NCBI GenBank assembly: GCA_028565635.1
Contig: JAOXYB010053901.1
Span: 1 to 11,363, forward strand
Direction: 5' to 3'
Origin: Phoronis ovalis
Taxonomy: Eukaryota; Phoronida; Phoronidae
Length of the DNA stretch: 11,363 nt
Both the position numbers and the translations under genes were made by a program. Position 1 is the stretch's first letter; the number at the start of each line of letters is the position of its first letter. Below the pieces are notes generated by a model. The model was not told the origin of the DNA, did not search any database, and saw only the letters and a list, made by a program, of their open reading frames with translations. Positions 8,001 to 11,363 of the stretch are shown in pieces.

Positions 8001-11000
8001 AAAGCAACAAAAACTAAAACAATTGCTAAAAAAGCAAATGTAGAATTCAATAACAAAAGGTATAATGTGCAACATATATGTGATATCTATTTCAACAGCT
8101 ACAGAGGAATGCATTGACTTTAAAATAAATACACAGAATGAAAGAAGTTGGGTTAATGCTATAAATTGTGTAAGACGCAAAACTTTTTATGTTACAGTTA
8201 ACCAAGAAGGAAATTCAATCGAGTCTTAGCTTATTCTTGGAGACAGCAAGTGGCTTCTATTTGCAAGTAAGTATTCCTCTAAGTTGTATATTTGCAGTTT
8301 CACATGGTTGGCACGGGAAGACAAGTTTTTAGTTTTGATTTCTATAAAAAAAGTGTCAAGTTTCCTTGTAAAAAGACTTTCCACTTGACAGACATTGCTT
8401 CATGAGAAGTTTGAAAGATATGATTTTGAAAATTAAACCATATTCTGTAACATTCATATGTATATTATAGGAGTTACTGATAAACCAGAATTATAGTTTG
8501 CCATACCAGTCAAATGCATTAATACTTGTACTTTCATACTGACTCATAATTATAAATCTATACAAAAAATCATTGGCACTCTGGATCCTTTAGAATAAGC
8601 TTGAAATAATGCATTAGTTGTAACATTTGGTATAGAACGGTTTATTAATGAGTGCACCTAGATGACAAAAAAATTATTAATATGAAATATTATATATTAT
8701 AGGTTATATTATTACTATAATATTATATATAGTGGTTAATAGTGGTTATTTCAAAATCCAACAATAATGCTACCAAAACTGTTAAATGTGAATTTCAAAG
8801 GAAATGAAAAAAAAACAACACTAGAATAGTCCTTGAGATTTTGAGAATCTAGTTTTCCCTGGCCATAGCACATGTTTTGAAAAGCACATCATCACTGTTA
8901 AGTCTTTCTGATATGGAGAAAAGTAGAATTACATCTAGGCTGTCATGCATGGTAATTAATGGGTGTATACCAAAAAGGGATCTTCAGTTCGCATCAGGCA
9001 GATGAAGGTAATTCGGAAATTGCTCATTTCAGCTTCTACAGGAACTATGCAGTGCATTCAAGTTAGATTTACCTTTTAGAAGAAGAACAACATTTTATGG
9101 TGCCCTGCAAGGTAATTAATGTTATAGGTTGATTAAGATCTGTCTATTTTAAGAATGCTTTGTTGCCTGACATGGTATTATACATCACATGACAGACATT
9201 TATCACAAACTTATCGTTGCTTACACATTGTTCACAACTAAAAAATTCTCATCATTCAGGGGTATTTTAAAAGTGAGTTGTAGAGATTAATGTAATAGGT
9301 TAATAATTTATTACCATATTAGTTGATAAATATATAAATGCTTATATTAGACAAGTGTTACATTGTGTTTCTAACACCTTTATTTTATTTCTTGTAAAAC
9401 GATATTTATAAGGTTATTTTCATTTCAGAGTTACCTCCAACTAACCAAAAGATTAAGCAGCCTAAAAACAGCTCTTGTATGTATATTTGTCAGCACTGCT
9501 TGGTGCATCTAGGAGACATAGGTCAGTATACTCAATACACCGTATAACCTAAAAATTCTTCTGACCATAAAATAATGAAAGACACACACAAAATTTACAG
9601 ATTGACCAGATGTCACCAGGCCTTCACCTTCATCTAAAGTTTAAATGATCCTATATTGGGCATGTGAAGTACAATTGTCTTTTAATACATTATAAACAGT
9701 TGGTAAATGTTATGTCTTATTGAAGCTAGTGAGGGTAAGTAGTCTGTCAGAACAGTCTGGAAGTATCTCGTTATGGACAGTTAACTTGCATTGGTTTTCA
9801 GTAATGGTTGATCGTTTTAGATCTTTAGTAATTTCACAAATTCTGAAATTACACTTATAAATACTGTATATTTAAAAGTAATGTGCAATATAGCTGCTTA
9901 TATTTTTAACAATGCATAAAGCCATTATCACATGTATATGCAAAAAAATATTTTCTTTGCTAAGGTATATCCCACTCTTCCGTGGCACCCTGAAATTTGT
10001 TTGTTATATTTTAACATTTTTGTGGAAAAAAGGTTCAAACATTTTTTATCCACTGAGTGATATAATACTTAACAGGATTCATAATTTCATAATTTTGAAT
10101 GTGCCGGTATTAGGAAAGTTTTACATATCACCTTTATAATTCACCATTGCGGAAAATAAGCATTCGAAATCACTCCATATGGACGAGTTAAATCGGATTA
10201 CACTTCTGTTTTGAATATGACCTTGTTTATCTCTTTAGGCAGTGACTAAAAAGGGTGATAATTTTCAGACATTTATGATGTGCATAAATGTCGAATTAGA
10301 ACTCACATTCATTATGTAGCACAATGCTACATGTGAGGATATTTGCTTTTCCTACTTATTGCTGATGCCCACTTCAAACTACAATCGACTAGAGGAAAAT
10401 TATAGTGGGGATTTGCAAAACAACTTTTCTTAAAACAAAATAGGACATCCAGAAATTTGGCAAAAAATATTTCATCTTTTTTCCACTAAAATGTTAAAAA
10501 TAACTTACAAATGTATAATGCATATTAAGGTAGTGAAGTACCTTAGTTTCAAATTTTGACCGTTTCTTAAAATGACATCAAATGGATGTTGGCGCATCAC
10601 TTTAACCCCAGAGTTCTATTTGTGGATTTGTATAAAATATCCCAGACTGGAGAAGAAATATCAAAGAAGACTATAGTGCTACCTTTTCATTCTGATAGGT
10701 AGCAGTAGTTATCGCCATTAAAGGAACATAAAAATTACATCTTGTCTGGCGAGCACATCAACATACACAATACACAAAAGGGACAATTATATTTGCATTT
10801 TTATTATCAGTTTGTTCTGTATTTTGAAAATTAATAGTGTGATGTTTTCCAGCTCGTTACAGAAACCAGAGTGATCAAGCCCAGACATTCTATAGACATG
10901 CTGCCAATCTGGTCCCGTACAATGGTATGTTACACAAACACTTAAAATTTCAATTTTGTAGGTTGAATGGTTTTTGACTTATGTTTTTGTGAATTTTGCA

Positions 11001-11222
11001 TTTTAAATATTTAATGTGTATTGTACACAATAACTAGCTTTAAGTGTGTTCAATTTCTTCAATTTTAGGTCAGCCATATAATCAACTGGCTATTGTTGAA
11101 GCACCAAAAGGAAATAAACTATCTGTAGTTTTCTACTACATACGGAGTATAGCAGTAATGCACCCATTTCCTGTAGCTGCTACAAATTTAGAGAAATTTT
11201 ATGCCAAGCTTATTAAAGATGT
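5043..11222 (+). CDS. SMG7: SMG7 (EST1-like), N-terminal 14-3-3-like domain, 3' end beyond window
   Basis: SMG7 binds phosphorylated UPF1 with SMG5 and routes nonsense-containing mRNAs to decay. The spliced CDS joins 5043-5068, 5380-5411, 6315-6432, 7048-7108, 8198-8266, 9033-9111, 9429-9521, 10853-10924 and 11069-11222. It gives 234 codons plus two bases, all with GT-AG junctions and matching phases. Blocks matching human SMG7 as I recall it are LEYALDKKVEQDLWNHAFKN, LSLFLETASGFYLQ, LLQELCSAFKLDLPF, YICQHCLVHLGDI, ARYRNQ, YRHAANLVP, GQPYNQLAI and FYYIRSIAV. Lys65 (of WNHAFK) and Arg161 (of ARYRNQ) correspond to human Lys66 and Arg163, the phosphoserine-contacting residues. From LLQEL to YICQH the length equals human exactly. 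The WNHAFK block and closer overall match favour SMG7 over SMG5 or SMG6. The helical-hairpin and C-terminal low-complexity parts lie beyond the window. Confidence 0.96.
5069..5379 (+). other. SMG7: SMG7 intron 1
   Basis: A 311-base AT-rich intron with a good donor (GTAAGT) and acceptor (CTTTTCAG). Nothing else is recognised in it. Confidence 0.8.
5380..5411 (+). CDS. SMG7: SMG7 exon 2: 32-nt micro-exon
   Basis: The acceptor is CTTTTCAG|GCACAC and the donor is GTAGCAG|GTAATA. The exon completes Arg9 and encodes HTEELKSTVA plus the first base of Asp20. It is entered with two bases and left with one, so it fits exon 1 and exon 3. The 183-bp tandem repeat starts only 16 bases into the following intron. 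Confidence 0.85.
5428..5793. repeat. Diverged tandem duplication, two units of about 183 bp
   Basis: Unit 1 is about 5428-5610 and unit 2 about 5611-5793. Three shared anchors sit exactly 183 bases apart: GATTTCGTGA (5428, 5611), GCTTGCCGAACGTC (5475, 5658) and AATCCTTGTA (5492, 5675). Both units contain a small hairpin TCAGA-5 nt-TCTGA (5452-5466 and 5635-5649). The first 80 bases are much richer in CpG than the surrounding intron. No coding frame or tRNA-type promoter is seen. Confidence 0.85.
5956..5977. repeat. 22-bp exact repeat, copy 2, containing a TATA box
   Basis: Identical to 4713-4734 and in the same orientation. It lies within SMG7 intron 2, about 160 bases after the tandem duplication. 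A partial echo, TCTAGGACTAA, precedes it directly (5945-5954). Confidence 0.85.
6315..6432 (+). CDS. SMG7: SMG7 exon 3: first long helices of the 14-3-3-like domain
   Basis: The acceptor is TTTGCAG|ATCCAT and the donor is GATCT|GTAAGT. The exon encodes PSIGQTEAWVARQQLQDLYQ, then RLLLVDLEYALDKKVEQD, and splits the codon of the following Leu. This is one of the most strongly conserved blocks between SMG7 proteins. Confidence 0.95.
6433..7047 (+). other. SMG7: SMG7 intron 3
   Basis: A 615-base intron with donor GTAAGT and acceptor GTTTCAG. Open frames overlapping it are chance extensions of exons 3 and 4. No repeats or RNA genes are recognised. Confidence 0.8.
7048..7108 (+). CDS. SMG7: SMG7 exon 4: WNHAFKNQI block with phosphoserine-contact Lys
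   Basis: The acceptor is GTTTCAG|CTGGAA and the donor is AAAATA|GTAAGA. After completing Leu59 it encodes WNHAFKNQINTMQQQIKEKI. Lys65 corresponds to human Lys66 of the 14-3-3-like pocket. The exon ends in phase 0. An open frame runs through both intron flanks, but homology begins and ends at the splice sites. Confidence 0.94.
7109..8197 (+). other. SMG7: SMG7 intron 4
   Basis: A 1,089-base AT-rich intron. It contains a short tandem repeat TTTGATTAAAGGAT (7184-7197 and 7205-7218) and a hairpin ATTGTTAC-7 nt-GTAACAAT (7871-7893). Open frames at 7613-7861 (+) and 7875-8180 (-) have no recognisable content. Confidence 0.8.
7871..7893. repeat. Perfect 8-bp inverted repeat (hairpin) in SMG7 intron 4
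   Basis: ATTGTTAC at 7871-7878 and GTAACAAT at 7886-7893 pair perfectly around a seven-base T-rich loop. It could be a chance AT-rich hairpin. Confidence 0.6.
8198..8266 (+). CDS. SMG7: SMG7 exon 5
   Basis: The acceptor is GTTACAG|TTAACC and the donor is TTGCAA|GTAAGT; both ends are in phase 0 with 23 codons. It encodes LTKKEIQSS then LSLFLETASGFYLQ, matching the human LSLFLEAASGFYTQ helix. The linker before it is one residue shorter than human. Confidence 0.93.
8267..9032 (+). other. SMG7: SMG7 intron 5
   Basis: A 766-base intron. An AT-only imperfect palindrome lies near 8683-8731, followed by AGTGGTTA repeated twice (8731-8748). An exon-like stretch after TATTATAG at 8463-8470 was considered and rejected in favour of the exon at 9033. 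Confidence 0.8.
9033..9111 (+). CDS. SMG7: SMG7 exon 6
   Basis: The acceptor is CATTTCAG|CTTCTA and the donor is CTGCAAG|GTAATT; 26 codons plus one base. It encodes LLQELCSAFKLDLPF then RRRTTFYGALQ. The first half matches human LLQELCTVFNVDLPC; the second half is a diverged loop of the same length. It was found by the missing homology segment and required phase (0 in, 1 out), both satisfied exactly. Confidence 0.93.
9112..9428 (+). other. SMG7: SMG7 intron 6
   Basis: A 317-base AT-rich intron with donor GTAATT and acceptor ATTTCAG. Nothing else is seen. Confidence 0.8.
9429..9521 (+). CDS. SMG7: SMG7 exon 7: diverged loop and YICQHCLVHLGDI helix
   Basis: The acceptor is ATTTCAG|AGTTAC, entered in phase 1, and the donor is GACATAG|GTCAGT, left in phase 1. 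It encodes ELPPTNQKIKQPKNSSC then MYICQHCLVHLGDI. The second part is nearly identical to human SMG7, and the first is the variable loop. Confidence 0.95.
9522..10852 (+). other. SMG7: SMG7 intron 7, the longest in the window
   Basis: A 1,331-base intron with donor GTCAGT and acceptor TTTTCCAG. It contains a two-part hairpin at 10302-10337. The open frame at 9912-10139 is AT-driven and shows no recognisable domain. Confidence 0.8.
10302..10337. repeat. Two-part hairpin in SMG7 intron 7
   Basis: CTCACAT (10302-10308) pairs with ATGTGAG (10331-10337), and GTAGC (10316-10320) with GCTAC (10326-10330), around loop ACAAT. A seven-base bulge lies on the left arm. No coding or known RNA family is recognised. 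Confidence 0.5.
10853..10924 (+). CDS. SMG7: SMG7 exon 8: ARYRNQ block with phosphoserine-contact Arg
   Basis: The acceptor is TTTCCAG|CTCGTT and the donor is TACAATG|GTATGT; phase 1 at both ends. It encodes ARYRNQSDQAQTFYRHAANL and VPYN. Arg161 corresponds to human Arg163, the second pocket residue known from the structure. This is the start of the TPR-like region (FYRHAANLVP). Confidence 0.95.
11069..11222 (+). CDS. SMG7: SMG7 exon 9: TPR-like helices, last exon in window
   Basis: The acceptor is AATTTTAG|GTCAGC and the donor is GATGT|GTAAGT. It encodes GQPYNQLAIVEAPKGNK then LSVVFYYIRSIAVMHPFP and VAATNLEKFYAKLIKD, ending two bases into the next codon. It matches human GQPYNQLAI, FYYCRSIAV and the FPFPAASTNL region. 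The in-frame TAA after GTG at 11224 is read only if the intron is retained. Confidence 0.95.
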
Positions 11223-11230
11223 GTAAGTTT

Positions 11231-11363
11231 TTATGCCCATCACTATGTAATAGTGAAAGGGCATATAGCCGTACCGTATGTGGCGCCGTATGTAACCTTT
11301 TCTTTGTCTTGCTATAACAGCTTCAGCTTTTGTCAGATCATCTTCGTATTTGGTACAGGGTAA
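11231..11363. mobile_element. Probable dispersed repeat, left part, truncated by window end
   Basis: It begins eight bases after the exon 9 donor. It opens with a hairpin, TATGCCC (11232-11238) with GGGCATA (11259-11265) and CACTAT with ATAGTG inside it. CCGTATGT repeats follow, then TTTGTCAGATCATCTTCGTA and TTTGGTACAGGG. This layout resembles, from memory, a repeat type common in bivalve and other marine invertebrate genomes (GGGCATATAG start, later a GTCAGATC...TATTTGGTA motif). It is more CpG-rich than the flanking intron. The family assignment is tentative. Confidence 0.45.

Noticed and set aside
7613-8180. Open frames at 7613-7861 (+) and 7875-8180 (-) in SMG7 intron 4
   Set aside because: Their composition follows the AT-rich intron, with no domain, no supported splice structure and no homology.
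8471-8539. Exon-like stretch after TATTATAG with frame ELLINQNYSLPYQSNALILV, loosely like the SMG7 DLP loop
   Set aside because: The acceptor tract is weak and no donor of the required phase follows. The exon at 9033-9111 supplies the missing homology with correct phase at both ends.
9429-9432. Second acceptor AG two bases after the exon 7 acceptor, which would allow exon 5 to join in frame while skipping exon 6
   Set aside because: It would delete the conserved LLQEL helix. The first AG fits exon 6 phase exactly, so the second is probably incidental.
9912-10139. 75-codon open frame in SMG7 intron 7
   Set aside because: It is rich in Ile, Phe, Leu and Lys as expected from AT-rich noncoding DNA, with no recognisable motif.
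1-11363. tRNA, rRNA, CRISPR arrays, bacterial operons or viral genes
   Set aside because: I saw no tRNA-type internal promoter boxes or cloverleaf, no regularly spaced repeats with unique spacers, and no viral coding homology; the context is a plain animal nuclear locus.

Overview
This window looks like nuclear DNA of an invertebrate animal, most likely a mollusc or another lophotrochozoan. It is AT-rich, its genes are broken into short exons by GT-AG introns of about 0.15-1.3 kb, and it has no bacterial-style operons or ribosome binding sites. The best-preserved protein, a retinoid X receptor (RXR), matches my recollection of molluscan RXRs more closely than arthropod USP/RXR. In particular it has the hinge [13 protein letters not shown], the [17 protein letters not shown] stretch and a C-terminus ending SPSPVT. 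The species call is inference.

Two protein-coding genes lie in tandem on the + strand, and both run off the window. The first (124-2167) is the 3' half of an RXR gene. Four exons encode the hinge and the whole ligand-binding domain through the AF-2 helix and stop codon; the DNA-binding domain exons must lie upstream. A presumed 3' UTR follows, with a candidate poly(A) signal near 2777. About 2.2 kb of intergenic DNA (roughly 2.8-5.0 kb) holds a TA microsatellite, short dispersed repeats and the presumed promoter region of the next gene.

The second gene (5043 to beyond the end) is SMG7, the 14-3-3-like adaptor of nonsense-mediated mRNA decay. Nine exons in consistent phase give 234 complete codons plus two bases of the N-terminal phosphopeptide-binding domain. 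Most of these exons are too short to be seen as open reading frames and were found by homology plus splice-site phase. Most other open frames in the window are chance frames in introns or intergenic DNA.

The two genes do not obviously act together: RXR is a ligand-activated transcription factor and SMG7 is a cytoplasmic RNA-decay factor. The most notable observations are: (1) paired in-frame acceptor sites 15 nt apart at the RXR T-box/hinge junction, predicting a five-residue isoform; (2) a short upstream ORF with a strong start context inside a YY1-like element just before the SMG7 start; (3) a possible alternative SMG7 first exon in phase with exon 3; (4) a diverged 183-bp tandem duplication in SMG7 intron 2; (5) an exact 22-bp TATA-containing repeat flanking SMG7 exons 1-2; (6) a hairpin-headed repeat at the right edge. 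I found no strong candidate for a wholly new multi-gene system.
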